A DNA stretch of 41,612 nt from Bacillota bacterium (GCA_029224785.1 JAQXVF010000021.1:1-41612), one strand, 5' to 3'; positions 6,333-15,971 are shown, counted from the first letter of the stretch. The notes: generated by a model from the letters alone, not told the origin. Numbers and translations are program-made.

Positions 6333-8621
6333 TTATTCCGCATCCACTGTCACCCGGTCTCCGTCCACACGGATATGCATGGAGGTGATGGGGCTTTCAA
6401 AGGCATCAATGATCCGCTCGGAAATGGGCGCTTCGATGTCCTGCTCAATGGTACGCCGCAGATTTCTGGCACCGTACAGGGTGGAATAGGCCTTCTTCAC
6501 CAGATAGGGCCGCAGGTCTTCCTCCCAGGTAAGGGCATAGCCCCGCTCTGCCAGGGATGTGCGCAGCTCCTCCAGCATGATGTCGGCAATACCCAGGAAG
6601 TTCTCCTCGGTCAGGTGATTGAAGGGAATGATCTCGTCCACCCGGTTGAGAAACTCCGGTCTCAGGAACTCGGAGAGGGCCTTCATGGTCTTTTCCCGGA
6701 CGATCTGCGTATCCGTCCGGCCGAAGCCCATCCCGGAAACGCGGCCCTCAGAGCCTGCGTTGGAGGTCATGACGATGATGGCATTCTCAAAGTTTACCAC
6801 ACGACCCTGGGCATCGGTAATTCTGCCGTCGTCCAGTACCTGAAGCAGGATGTTCAGCACATCCGGGTGGGCCTTCTCGATCTCGTCGAACAGCACCACG
6901 CTGTAGGGCTTCCGGCGTATCTTCTCGGTAAGCTGGCCGGCCTCGTCATAGCCCACATAGCCGGGAGGGGAGCCGATCAGCTTGGAAACCGCGTGTTTTT
7001 CCATATACTCGGACATATCCACCCGGATCAGAGAGTCCACGCTGTCAAACAGGTCATTCGCCAGACACTTAACCAGCTCCGTCTTGCCCACACCGGTGGG
7101 GCCCACAAAGATGAAGGAGACCGGCCGCTTCTTGGCGGAGATCCCCACCCGGTTTCTGCGGATGGCACGGGCCACCGCATCCACGGCTTCATCCTGGCCC
7201 ACAATATGACGGCGCAGCCGATCCTGCAGGTTCCGAAGCTGCTCGTACTCCTGGGCCTTGATCTTGCTGGCAGGGATCTTTGTCCACATTTCGATGATCC
7301 TTGCCAGATTCTCCATGGTCACCGCGGGGGAAGGCAGGGCTTCCAGCTCCTCGATCTTCTCCGCCAGCTGGCACAGCCGGCTGCGGATCCAGGCCAGTCG
7401 CTCGAAATGCTCGTTTTCCGTATCCTCAGTGAGCATCCGCATCTCCAGCTCGTAATCGTCCCGCTCCTTTTTCAGCTCCGCCAGATCCGAGATCTGCTTG
7501 CTGCGCAAATTCACGTCGGAGCAGGCTTCGTCCAGCAGGTCAATGGCCTTATCCGGCAGGAACCGGTCCGTAATATACCGCTCGGAAAGAACCACACACT
7601 GTCTGGCGATCTCCGGGGAAATACTGACCCCGTGGAACTCCGCATAGCTCTTGGCCACGCCCTGCATAATCTGCACAGCCTCCTCGATGGTCGGCTCGGA
7701 GACAGTGACCGGCTGGAACCGACGCTCCAGGGCGGCGTCCTTTTCAATGTATTTCCGGTATTCGCTGAAGGTAGTGGCACCGATGAGCTGAATCTCTCCC
7801 CGGGAAAGGGCAGGCTTCAGAATATTGGCCGCATTCATGGAGCCTTCGGCATCTCCGGCACCCACAATGTTGTGGACCTCGTCGATGACCAGGATGATGT
7901 TGCCGCACTGCTTAATCTCTCCGATCAGGCTTTTCATCCGGCTTTCAAACTGGCCGCGGAACTGGGTCCCGGCCACCAGAGCCGTCAGATCCAGCAGGTA
8001 CACTTCCTTATCCCGGAGCTTAAAGGGAACACTGCCGTCGGCAATCCGCTGGGCAAGGCCCTCCGCAATGGCCGTCTTACCCACGCCGGGTTCTCCCACG
8101 AGACAGGGATTGTTTTTCTGGCGGCGGTTCAGGATCTGGATCACCCGCTCGGTCTCCATATCCCGTCCGATGACCTTATCCAGTTTTCCCGCTCTTGCCC
8201 TGCCGGTCAGGTCCATGCAGTAGGCATCCAGGAATTTGTGGGTCTTTTTTCTTTTTTTCTCGTCCTTCTTCTCGTCCGATTCGGCATTTTTCTGGGGATT
8301 TGCCGGCTTCTGCTGGCTCTTATCCCCGCCGAAAAGCTGGTTGAGCAGGGGGAAGGTAGCCGTGCGGCTTTCCACCTCGTCATCATCATGACGGTCGGAG
8401 TCGTCGGACTGTCCGAACATACTGCTCATCTCGTTATTGATGGCCTCCAGCTCATCCTCGGAAATCCCCATCTGCTTCACAATATCGTTGATCTGCGGGA
8501 TTCCCAGGCTACGGGCACATTTCAGGCAGTAGCCCTCGTTCATGGTCACACCGTTTTCTATCCGGGTCATGAACACCACAGCAACGTTCTTCTTACATTT
8601 TACGCAAAGTTTCGGCTGCAT
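6333..8621 (-). CDS. clpE: ClpE-type AAA+ unfoldase (Clp protease ATPase)
   Basis: A 762-residue HSP100 ATPase that unfolds proteins, probably for ClpP. The N-terminus is a four-Cys zinc finger (C6, C9, C32, C35) rather than the ClpN repeat, the mark of ClpE; the fold also occurs in McsA. A charged linker (about 70-128) leads to the first AAA+ module with Walker A GEPGVGKT (176-183) and Walker B ILVIDE (243-248). A short coiled-coil middle domain spans about 380-428. The second module has GPTGVGKT (507-514) and VVLFDE (575-580), and a later SGMGFG that could be the ClpP-binding loop. It is the last gene of a leftward run, 42 bases after truA. No CtsR-like operator is visible before it. A ClpC assignment is the alternative. 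Confidence 0.9.
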   Translation of the reverse strand: MQPKLCVKCKKNVAVVFMTRIENGVTMNEGYCLKCARSLGIPQINDIVKQMGISEDELEAINNEMSSMFGQSDDSDRHDDDEVESRTATFPLLNQLFGGDKSQQKPANPQKNAESDEKKDEKKRKKTHKFLDAYCMDLTGRARAGKLDKVIGRDMETERVIQILNRRQKNNPCLVGEPGVGKTAIAEGLAQRIADGSVPFKLRDKEVYLLDLTALVAGTQFRGQFESRMKSLIGEIKQCGNIILVIDEVHNIVGAGDAEGSMNAANILKPALSRGEIQLIGATTFSEYRKYIEKDAALERRFQPVTVSEPTIEEAVQIMQGVAKSYAEFHGVSISPEIARQCVVLSERYITDRFLPDKAIDLLDEACSDVNLRSKQISDLAELKKERDDYELEMRMLTEDTENEHFERLAWIRSRLCQLAEKIEELEALPSPAVTMENLARIIEMWTKIPASKIKAQEYEQLRNLQDRLRRHIVGQDEAVDAVARAIRRNRVGISAKKRPVSFIFVGPTGVGKTELVKCLANDLFDSVDSLIRVDMSEYMEKHAVSKLIGSPPGYVGYDEAGQLTEKIRRKPYSVVLFDEIEKAHPDVLNILLQVLDDGRITDAQGRVVNFENAIIVMTSNAGSEGRVSGMGFGRTDTQIVREKTMKALSEFLRPEFLNRVDEIIPFNHLTEENFLGIADIMLEELRTSLAERGYALTWEEDLRPYLVKKAYSTLYGARNLRRTIEQDIEAPISERIIDAFESPITSMHIRVDGDRVTVDAE

Positions 8622-8663
8622 AAAACAATCACTCCATTCCTTGGGGAAATCACATCCGAAGGG

Positions 8664-9443
8664 TCACTCCGGAATCTCCGGCTGGCACTCAAACTGCACA
8701 ACCCCGTCGTCATACCACAGGTGGGTCATGTACAGTCCACCCGCCGGGACAGTAGGGCCGGCAGCAGTGCGGTTGCCGGACTGCAGGATTTTTCCGATCT
8801 CCTCCGGGCGGATCTTGCCCTCCGCCGCATACACCACCGTACCCGCCATGGCTCTGGCCATATTATACAGGAATCCGTTGGCGCATACCCTCAGGGAAAT
8901 CAGATCTCCTTTTCGCTCCACGCGATAATCGTAAACGGTCCGGACGGTGGAGCGCACGTCCGTTCCCACGGAGCGGACAGCCGCAAAATCGTGGGTCCCC
9001 ACGAACTGGTCCGCCGCCTGCTGCATGATTTTTTCATCCAGGTGCCGGGGATAAAACCAGGCGCGGTTCACATAGAAGGGATCCCGCAGCCGGGTATTAT
9101 AGATCACATAGGTGTATTCCTTCCGAACGCAGGAGCCAATGGCATTGAAGCCCTCGTGAACATCGAAGGCCCGGGTCACACAGATGTCCACAGGCAGATG
9201 GGTGTTCAAAGCATAGGGCAGCCTCTCCGCCGGAATGGTGGAATCGGTACGGAAATTTGCCACATAGCACTTGGCATGGACCCCTGCATCGGTGCGGCCG
9301 CAGCCGGTTACGTGGACCGGATGGCCCACCACCATGGATACCGCTTTTTCCACCGTTTCCGCCACGGTGGGAAGATTCTTCTGAACCTGCCATCCGTGGT
9401 AGGCGGTTCCCTCATAGCGGAGAAAAATGACAATGTTACGCAT
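8664..9443 (-). CDS. truA: tRNA pseudouridine(38-40) synthase TruA
   Basis: A 259-residue enzyme that converts uridines 38-40 in the tRNA anticodon arm to pseudouridine. The catalytic Asp is D52 in GCGRTDAGVHA, and the N-terminal RYEGTAYHGWQ and later RAWFYPRHLDEK motifs fit the family. Length is normal. The start lies six bases after the ecfT stop with GAGGAT as ribosome-binding site. The ecfA1-ecfA2-ecfT-truA order is conserved in many Firmicutes. Confidence 0.96.
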   Translation of the reverse strand: MRNIVIFLRYEGTAYHGWQVQKNLPTVAETVEKAVSMVVGHPVHVTGCGRTDAGVHAKCYVANFRTDSTIPAERLPYALNTHLPVDICVTRAFDVHEGFNAIGSCVRKEYTYVIYNTRLRDPFYVNRAWFYPRHLDEKIMQQAADQFVGTHDFAAVRSVGTDVRSTVRTVYDYRVERKGDLISLRVCANGFLYNMARAMAGTVVYAAEGKIRPEEIGKILQSGNRTAAGPTVPAGGLYMTHLWYDDGVVQFECQPEIPE

Positions 9444-9449
9444 ATATCC

Positions 9450-10256
9450 TCACAGGCCCAGAGTTTTCAGTACGATCACTGCCGCCAGCATCACGCCCCC
9501 CAGCACAAACGCCTTGGCATCCAGCGCGGTGTAGCGGAGCTGCTTCATCTTGGTTCTCCCCTCTCCGCCCTGGTAGCAGCGGCATTCCATGGCGGTGGCC
9601 AGCTCGTCGGCACGACGGAAAGCGCTGATAAACAGGGGCACCAGAATGGGCACCATGGCCTTGATCCGGTCTTTCAGGCTGCCCGTTTCAAAATCCGCTC
9701 CTCTGGCCTTTTGCGCGCACATGATCTTGTCGGTCTCCTCAATCAGCGTGGGGATAAACCGCAGAGCAATACACATCATCATGGAAAGCTCATGAACCGG
9801 CACGCGCAGCTTCTTCAGCGGCCCCAGCAGGGACTCCAGTCCGTCCGTCAGGGCGATGGGCGAGGTGGTATAGGTCAGAAGGAAGGTGCCGGTGATCAGC
9901 AGCATGATGCGGGAGATCATGAAAATTGCCCGCACCAGGCCCTCCAGCGTAATGGTCAGCTTCCAGATCCGCAGGATCACCGTCTGCCCTTCCGTAAAGA
10001 ACAGGTTCAGCACGCCGGTGAACACCAGGATCACCAGAAGCGGCTTCATACCCCGGACAATACTCTTGAGCGGAATTTTGGAAACATAGATCACCGAACC
10101 CAAAAAGCCCACAATCAGGGCGTAGGACAAAAAGCCGCCGGCGGTGAACAGCGCCACAATATACACGATCAGCAGAATCAGTTTTGCCCGGGGGTCCATC
10201 CGGTGGATCGGAGATTTTCCGGGGAAATACTGACCAAGGGTAATGTCCTTAAGCAT
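9450..10256 (-). CDS. ecfT: ECF transporter transmembrane component EcfT
   Basis: A 268-residue membrane scaffold of the energy-coupling factor module that joins two ATPases to interchangeable substrate-binding S components for vitamin and metal uptake. Several hydrophobic helices occupy about 25-130 and the C-terminal end (about 240-262). The coupling motifs near the cytoplasmic helices are visible: ARGADFETGS, with its Ala-Arg-Gly, and ADELATAMECRCYQGGEGR. The ATG at 10256 overlaps the ecfA2 stop by 8 bases; a GTG nine bases earlier is also possible but less well placed relative to GGTGAG. No S component is encoded nearby, so this is a shared group II module. Confidence 0.94.
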   Translation of the reverse strand: MLKDITLGQYFPGKSPIHRMDPRAKLILLIVYIVALFTAGGFLSYALIVGFLGSVIYVSKIPLKSIVRGMKPLLVILVFTGVLNLFFTEGQTVILRIWKLTITLEGLVRAIFMISRIMLLITGTFLLTYTTSPIALTDGLESLLGPLKKLRVPVHELSMMMCIALRFIPTLIEETDKIMCAQKARGADFETGSLKDRIKAMVPILVPLFISAFRRADELATAMECRCYQGGEGRTKMKQLRYTALDAKAFVLGGVMLAAVIVLKTLGL

Positions 10257-11112
10257 TTCCCTCACCGCCTTTCAGCCGCCGGATCTCCCGGACCGCCTGC
10301 TCAATGGTATACACGGAATTGACCGGGATCCCCATCTGCTGGAGCTTCAGGAACACCTGGGTAACTTCCGGGATATTCAGTCCCATTTCCATCAGTTCCG
10401 ACGCATGGGAGAACACCTCCGGGGTGCTGCCGTCCATGGCCAGCCGGGAACCACACATCACCAGCAGCCGGTCGGTGATTCTGGCCACATCGCTCATGGA
10501 GTGGCTCACCATCATCACCGTGGCATTTTTGGTGCGGCGATAGGATTCGATGTTTTTCAGGATGCCTTCCCTGCCCGCAGGATCCAGTCCGGCGGTGGGC
10601 TCATCCAGAATCAGCACCTCCGGATTCATGGCAATGACGCCGGCAATGGCCACCCGTCGCTTCTGACCGCCGGAAAGGTCAAAGGGTGACACCTGAAGCT
10701 GCTCCTCTGTGATCCCCACGAAGCCGGCAGCCTCCCGGACCCGGGCATCCAGCTCATCGCCGGTGATGCCCATGTTTTTGGGGCCAAAGGAAATATCTTT
10801 ATAGACCGTTTCCTCAAAAAGCTGATATTCCGGGTACTGGAACACCAGGCCCACCCGAAAGCGGGCCTGCCTGGTAGCGGTTTTATCCCGCCAGATGTCC
10901 TCTCCGTCCAGAAGGACCTGACCGGAAGTCGGCTTCAGCAGGCCGTTGAGCTGCTGCATCAGTGTGGACTTTCCGGAGCCGGTATGTCCGATGACGCCGA
11001 TGAACTCACCGGGCCGGACCGAAAAGGAAACATGGTCCAGCGCCGTATGTTCAAAGGGGGTGCCGATGCTGTATCGATAGCTGAGGTCACGGACCTCCAA
11101 AATAGGTTTCAA
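10249..11112 (-). CDS. ecfA2: ECF transporter ATPase EcfA2
   Basis: A 287-residue ABC-type ATPase. Walker A is GHTGSGKST (42-50), the Q-loop is in VFQYPEYQLFEETV, the signature is LSGGQKRRVAIAG, and Walker B is LILDEPTAGLDP. An H-loop follows (VSHSMSD). The C-terminal extension (about 225-287) is typical of EcfA2. The start codon appears to be TTG at 11112, preceded by GGGAGGAAGAGAGAA. It pairs with EcfA1 to power vitamin uptake. Confidence 0.95.
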   Translation of the reverse strand: MKPILEVRDLSYRYSIGTPFEHTALDHVSFSVRPGEFIGVIGHTGSGKSTLMQQLNGLLKPTSGQVLLDGEDIWRDKTATRQARFRVGLVFQYPEYQLFEETVYKDISFGPKNMGITGDELDARVREAAGFVGITEEQLQVSPFDLSGGQKRRVAIAGVIAMNPEVLILDEPTAGLDPAGREGILKNIESYRRTKNATVMMVSHSMSDVARITDRLLVMCGSRLAMDGSTPEVFSHASELMEMGLNIPEVTQVFLKLQQMGIPVNSVYTIEQAVREIRRLKGGEGNA

Positions 11113-11132
11113 TTCTCTCTTCCTCCCGGGCG

Positions 11133-11981
11133 TCAGGCCTTCAGCAAATCAAAAAGTGTCTGCGCACATTCTTCCACACGCAATGCATTCAGGGGCAGGT
11201 CATACCCCTCTTTGTTCAGCTCCCAGCAAAGCTCCACCGTCTCCGGTGCCGCAAGACCAATGCTGTGGAGCAGCTCCACCTGGGCGTACACTTCTTTGGG
11301 ACTTCCGTCCGCCGCAATCCGGCCCTCGCTCATGACGATCACTCTCTGGGCCTGTGCCGCTTCATCCATATGGTGAGTGATGAGGACAACGGTAATGCCC
11401 TTTTCCCGGTTCAGCCGGGTAATGGTCTCCATGACCTCCCTGCGCCCCCGGGGATCCAGCATAGCTGTCGGCTCGTCCAGTACGATGCACTTGGGTTCCA
11501 TGGCAATGATACCGGCGATCGCAACCCGCTGCTTCTGTCCGCCGGACAGCAGATGAGGAGCGTGCTCCCGGAAATCATACATATCCACCTGCTTCAGCGC
11601 CTGATCTACCCGCTGCCGGATCTCGGAACTGGGGACTCCCAGGTTTTCCGGTCCGAAAGCAACGTCCTCTTCCACCACATTTGCCACGATCTGGTTGTCC
11701 GGGTTCTGGAACACCATCCCCACGGACCGGCGGATGGGGATCAGGTTGTCCTCCGATGCCGTATCCAGGCCGCAGACGTAGGCTTTTCCCCCGCTGGGCA
11801 GCAGGATGGCATTGAAATGCTTGGCAAGGGTGGATTTTCCGCAGCCGTTGCTTCCCAAAACCGCAACGAAGCTGCCCTCTTCTATGGAAATGTTCAGATC
11901 TTCAAACACCCGGGTATCGCTTTTCCCATCCACACCGGGATAGGCAAACGCAAGATGCTCCGTCAGAATTGCTTGGCTCAT
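11133..11981 (-). CDS. ecfA1: ECF transporter ATPase EcfA1
   Basis: A 282-residue ABC-type ATPase, partner of EcfA2. Walker A is GSNGCGKST, the Q-loop is in VFQNPDNQIVANVV, the signature is LSGGQKQRVAIAG and Walker B is CIVLDEPTAMLDP, with the H-loop in LITHHMDEA. The second of two nearby ATGs (11981) is preferred: GGAGG ends directly at the first one (11987), leaving no spacing. It begins 12 bases after the methyltransferase stop, in the same run. Confidence 0.95.
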   Translation of the reverse strand: MSQAILTEHLAFAYPGVDGKSDTRVFEDLNISIEEGSFVAVLGSNGCGKSTLAKHFNAILLPSGGKAYVCGLDTASEDNLIPIRRSVGMVFQNPDNQIVANVVEEDVAFGPENLGVPSSEIRQRVDQALKQVDMYDFREHAPHLLSGGQKQRVAIAGIIAMEPKCIVLDEPTAMLDPRGRREVMETITRLNREKGITVVLITHHMDEAAQAQRVIVMSEGRIAADGSPKEVYAQVELLHSIGLAAPETVELCWELNKEGYDLPLNALRVEECAQTLFDLLKA

Positions 11982-11993
11982 ATTCATCCTCCA

Positions 11994-12860
11994 TTATCGC
12001 GTCCAGCGTCCGGTGGCGCCGCAGGGCAGAATCAGTCCGGAGGACCGAACGGGAAGTCCCAGTTCTCCTGCTGCGGTTCTGCCGCCGTAGTTTCCGCCGA
12101 ATACCACATCGGAAGCATAGGCCACTGCGGAAGGGGCAAGTCCGGTGGTGTAAGAATTGATGATCACAAACAGGGGATCATCCGTCAGAAGCTTTCCCAC
12201 CTCCTGCAGGAAGGGGAAAAAGCTGGTCTCCATTTTCCAGATCTCTCCGCCGGGACCTCTGCCGTAGCTGGGAGGATCCATGATGATGCCGTCGTAACGT
12301 CTGCCCCGGCGGATCTCCCTCTGGACAAACTTCCCGCAGTCATCCACAATCCAGTGAATGGGCCGGTCCGCCAGGCCGGAGGCCACGGCATTTTCTTTTG
12401 CCCAGGCCACCATGCCCTTGGAGGCATCCACATGGAACACCTCTGCCCCGCCGGCAGCGGCTGCCAGAGTGGCGCCGCCGGAATAGGCAAACAGGTTCAG
12501 CACCCGGACGGGTCTGCCGGCTGAGGCCACCGTTTCCCGGATAAAGTCCCAGTTGGCAGCCTGCTCCGGAAAAACACCGGTATGCTTGAAGTTCATGGGC
12601 TTGACATGGAAGGTCAGGTAGTCCCGGTAGCGGATCTGCCAGCGCTCCGGCAGGGAATGCTCCGACCACCTGCCGCCGCCGGTGTTGGAGCGCAGGTAGC
12701 GGGCATCATAGCGCTTCCACTGAGGGGCATTGTGGGGCGTATTCCAAATGATCTGCGGATCCGGGCGCACCAGGATATACTTTCCCCAGCGCTCCAGCCG
12801 CTCGCCGTCAGAGGCGTCCAGGACTTCGTAGTCCTCCCATTTGTCGGAAATCCAAATCAT
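11994..12860 (-). CDS. SAM-dependent methyltransferase of the RlmI/RlmK type
   Basis: A 288-residue class I methyltransferase, probably acting on rRNA. The SAM-binding motif is LNLFAYSGGATLAAAAGGAE (about 153-172), followed by the acidic VDASKGMV and the catalytic-pocket motif IMDPPSYGRGPGGE. This resembles the catalytic half of the large-subunit rRNA methyltransferases RlmI and RlmK, without their N-terminal PUA domain. Target base is unknown. It starts 12 bases after the penicillin-binding protein stop, with AAGGAG. Confidence 0.88.
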   Translation of the reverse strand: MIWISDKWEDYEVLDASDGERLERWGKYILVRPDPQIIWNTPHNAPQWKRYDARYLRSNTGGGRWSEHSLPERWQIRYRDYLTFHVKPMNFKHTGVFPEQAANWDFIRETVASAGRPVRVLNLFAYSGGATLAAAAGGAEVFHVDASKGMVAWAKENAVASGLADRPIHWIVDDCGKFVQREIRRGRRYDGIIMDPPSYGRGPGGEIWKMETSFFPFLQEVGKLLTDDPLFVIINSYTTGLAPSAVAYASDVVFGGNYGGRTAAGELGLPVRSSGLILPCGATGRWTR

Positions 12861-12872
12861 CCGAATATCTCC

Positions 12873-15620
12873 TTACTCTGCAGCCCCGGTGGATCCTTCG
12901 GGTACCGTGGGTGCCGTGGGGTCCGTGGTCGGCTCCGTCTCGGTGGGCTTGGTAGCCTCCTGCTCAGCCTGGAACTTTTTCCATGCCTCTTCCGTGTGCA
13001 CCGGGCAGATAAGGTAGGGTGCCTTCACGTTCTTGTTCACGTTGCCGTCGAAACCGGTAAAGTTGGCATCGCTGCCGTCTCTGTTGATGAGGTAAATATA
13101 GTTGTCCTGCAGATATTTGTTCTGCAGCGTATAGTTTTTCGCTGCTTTGAACTCTTCCATCCGTTCCTGGGTCATCTTCACCAGGGATCGCTTTTCGATG
13201 GTCACCTTTTTGCCGGTGTCCGCTTCGGCTGCGGCAAACTTCCGGCACCATTCCGTGGCAACACCGCCGCCGGTGGTGCAGTAATCCACCTCGGTATGGC
13301 AGGTGCAGTACCGGCTGGGAATGTCCTCGGCATAGACCTTGGCAGAGGCGGTTCTGTCAATCCCCCGGACATCTTTCCCGCAGGCATCCGTGGCCAGATT
13401 GCCGCACTCCAGACACACCGTCACATAGTACATTCTGTCCCGGTTGTACAGTTCGATATTGCCCAGTCCCTCGTGGATAGGCTCCATGACTCTCGTCCAC
13501 ATTCTGGCAGCAGGGTTGCGGTAGTCACCCACCAGGTTGATCTCCTCCGGGGTGTCGTATCCGCACCACACCACAGCGGTATAGTGTCCGGTCAGGCCGC
13601 AGAACCAACGGTCCTTGTTATCGCTGGTTGTGCCGGTCTTGCCTGCCACTTCAATATCGCTGAAGTTGGCCACATAGTCGGTACCATAGGCCGCAGCGGC
13701 GATCATACAGTAGTTCATATAGTCCACGGTCTTTTCACTGAAGACCTGACGGGTATCCTGGGTGTTGTCCAGCACAAGATTGCCGTCGCTGTCATACACT
13801 TTAGAATAGGTCCGGGCCTCCCGGAACACTCCGTGGTTGGCAAAGGTGGCAAAGGCGTTGGCCATTTCCCGGACGGAAACACCATAACTCAGCGCACCCA
13901 GGCCCAGCGGCGCATAGCCGATGTCGGATAGATAGTAGTCATCCCCCAGCAGAGTCTCGTCCAGCAGGGAGGAAAGACCCAGGGAATTCTTGGCAAAGTT
14001 GAAGCTGTATCCCGTTCCGATCAGATCCAGCACATTCACCGCCACCGCATTGATGGACTGCCGGACGCCGGAGTACACGGTCTGTCTGCCGGTGTAGTAG
14101 CGCTCAAAGTTCAGGGGGAAGGCACCGCCTCCGTCATAGTACAGGGGCAGATCATCGATCACCGTAGCCGGGGACACCGCGCCGCTTTCAAAGGCAGGGG
14201 CGTACACGGTCAGAGGCTTGATGGAGGAGCCGGTCTGCAGGCTCGCATCGGTGGCCCGGTTGTAGGCATCGAAGTCCTTCTTTTCACCTACGCCGCCGGA
14301 CATTCCCACGATGTCACCGGTGCGGTTGTCGATCACGATGATGGAAAACTGAAGCTGCTGACCGCTGCGGGCCTGGGGAAGGTTCTCCTTATCCTCAAAG
14401 ACCGCATCCACCACCTTCTGAACGTCCATGTCCACGGTGGTGAAAATATGGTATCCGCCCCGGCGGATCATCTCCATATACTGCTCTTTGACGCTGTCAT
14501 CCCATTCCAGGCCGTTCTTGGCAGCCATATCCCGGGCAACGTCCTCCAGCACCTGGTCGGTAAACCAGGAGTACATATCCCCGGAGGAGGAGGTGGCCGC
14601 ATTGATCCGGGTTCCGCACTTGGGACAGCGATACACCCCTTCTTCCTCCACATAGATGAAGTTCCGCAGTACGTCCTTATAGCCGCAGCCCTCCATAGGG
14701 CAGGTGTTCAGCCGGTCCTGCTCGTCAATGCCGCTCTTGAACACCATCTCCTGATTTTTTGCCTCTTCATACTCCGCATCGTCGATCATACCCAGGGCGT
14801 TCATCTCTCCCAGAATGATGAGCTGCCGCTCCCGGTTGTTTTTCGGGGAGAGATAGGGATCGTACAGAGAAGGGTTGTTGGTAATGGCAATCAGGCTGGC
14901 GCACTCGGCGGTGGTCAGCATTTCCAGTTCCTTGCCGAAGTAGGTCGCGGCAGCGCTCTTGACGCCGTAGCAGCCCTCGCCCAGGAAAATGGTGTTCAGA
15001 TACCGCTCCAGCACGAAGTTCTTGTCATACATCCGCTCCAGCTGCTGGGCACGGAAGATCTCCAGCACCTTCCGCTGGACGGTAATACTGTCTTCCTTGG
15101 TGGTGTTTTTGATCAACTGCTGGGTAATCGTGGAGCCGCCGAAGGTGGAGCTTCCGCCGAAGAACATATTGGCACAGGCCTTGACGGTGGTGATCCAGTC
15201 AACGCCCTGATGCTCATAAAACCGCTTGTCCTCAATGGCCACGGCTGCGTTGATCAGATCCTTGGGTATCTCATCAAAGGAGGCCCAGCGGCGGTCGATG
15301 GTGGTATAGACCATCTGCTGGATCTGAATCTCGCCATGAGAATCCACATAATACAGGAAGGAAGTCTGATCCAGTGCATAGTCCTCCATGATGGTGGTGG
15401 CATTGGGCAAGACCTCGTCCTGCAGGTACTGGGCCAGAACGCCCACAAACACCACACCGCAGATGACCAGAATCAGCAGCACCGTTCCGGCTGCCGCCAG
15501 CGCCACCTTGGCGGCGGAAAACACCGCAAGCCAGGCCATATACAGCAGCTTGACAATGCCGTTCGGCTTCCAATCCTGTCGGGGCGCTCCTTTTTTCTTT
15601 CTGTTTTCGTTGGTACTCAT
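12873..15620 (-). CDS. Class A penicillin-binding protein with cysteine-rich insertions
   Basis: A 915-residue bifunctional peptidoglycan synthase. The start at 15620 follows GGAGG. After a basic cytoplasmic tail, one membrane segment lies at about 36-66. The GT51 glycosyltransferase follows, with catalytic E130 in AIEDKRFYEHQG and FGGSTITQQLIKN (160-172). The transpeptidase has S465-S-I-K468, S522-I-N524 and K661-T-G-T. Two parts are unusual for the family. Between the two enzymes sits CPMEGC...CPKC (C307, C312, C332, C335), a zinc-ribbon-like knuckle outside the cell. After the transpeptidase is a tail with eight more Cys (C736, C739, C747, C772, C774, C781, C792, C872) and a Pro/Thr-rich end. 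It heads the run that ends with clpE. A -10 TATAAT lies about 80 bp upstream (15698-15703), but the -35 is poor. Confidence 0.93.
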   Translation of the reverse strand: MSTNENRKKKGAPRQDWKPNGIVKLLYMAWLAVFSAAKVALAAAGTVLLILVICGVVFVGVLAQYLQDEVLPNATTIMEDYALDQTSFLYYVDSHGEIQIQQMVYTTIDRRWASFDEIPKDLINAAVAIEDKRFYEHQGVDWITTVKACANMFFGGSSTFGGSTITQQLIKNTTKEDSITVQRKVLEIFRAQQLERMYDKNFVLERYLNTIFLGEGCYGVKSAAATYFGKELEMLTTAECASLIAITNNPSLYDPYLSPKNNRERQLIILGEMNALGMIDDAEYEEAKNQEMVFKSGIDEQDRLNTCPMEGCGYKDVLRNFIYVEEEGVYRCPKCGTRINAATSSSGDMYSWFTDQVLEDVARDMAAKNGLEWDDSVKEQYMEMIRRGGYHIFTTVDMDVQKVVDAVFEDKENLPQARSGQQLQFSIIVIDNRTGDIVGMSGGVGEKKDFDAYNRATDASLQTGSSIKPLTVYAPAFESGAVSPATVIDDLPLYYDGGGAFPLNFERYYTGRQTVYSGVRQSINAVAVNVLDLIGTGYSFNFAKNSLGLSSLLDETLLGDDYYLSDIGYAPLGLGALSYGVSVREMANAFATFANHGVFREARTYSKVYDSDGNLVLDNTQDTRQVFSEKTVDYMNYCMIAAAAYGTDYVANFSDIEVAGKTGTTSDNKDRWFCGLTGHYTAVVWCGYDTPEEINLVGDYRNPAARMWTRVMEPIHEGLGNIELYNRDRMYYVTVCLECGNLATDACGKDVRGIDRTASAKVYAEDIPSRYCTCHTEVDYCTTGGGVATEWCRKFAAAEADTGKKVTIEKRSLVKMTQERMEEFKAAKNYTLQNKYLQDNYIYLINRDGSDANFTGFDGNVNKNVKAPYLICPVHTEEAWKKFQAEQEATKPTETEPTTDPTAPTVPEGSTGAAE

Positions 15621-15909
15621 AAGAAAAACCTCCATCAGACCGGCAAAATGCCGGTGTGGTACAGTGAACAATCGAAAGAAGCACATTCGTTTTACGATTA
15701 TATCATATTCCGGCGGAAAACGAAAGTCCTAAATTGTGAATAAATCGCAAACATCCGCCTTCCTTTCTTTTGGGAAAAGGTCCCGATTTTTCAGGGATTT
15801 CCATTATAGTATTCCAGTTTTCCCCCACGAATTTCACAGAAATGCCGGAAGGCACAGGAAAATCTCCCTCCTGCGCCGCCGTATCCCATTTCCGTCCGCA
15901 ATTTCCCTC
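15621..15909. other. Divergent promoter region, no gene
   Basis: Between the penicillin-binding protein and the DUF1292 gene. It carries minus-strand TATAAT boxes at 15698-15703 and near 15806, either of which could drive the leftward run, and a small hairpin ACCGGC-GCCGGT near 15640-15656 in the leader. A 207-codon leftward frame starting near 16457 is antisense to real features and rejected. Confidence 0.5.
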
Positions 15910-15938
15910 TTGATTTTGCAGCGCTCCCGTATTAGAAT
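15910..15938 (+). promoter_or_regulatory. Sigma-A promoter of the DUF1292 gene
   Basis: -35 TTGATT (15910-15915), 17-bp spacer, -10 TAGAAT (15933-15938), 33 bp before the start codon. Confidence 0.75.
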
Positions 15939-15971
15939 ATGGGTATACGGAAGCGGATTGGGGGAAATGCT

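Noticed and set aside
6282..10322. A 1346-codon rightward open frame opposite clpE, truA and ecfT
   Set aside because: It runs antisense through three well-supported genes. Long antisense frames arise from the G+C-rich codon use of the real genes; it has no protein motifs and no ribosome-binding site.
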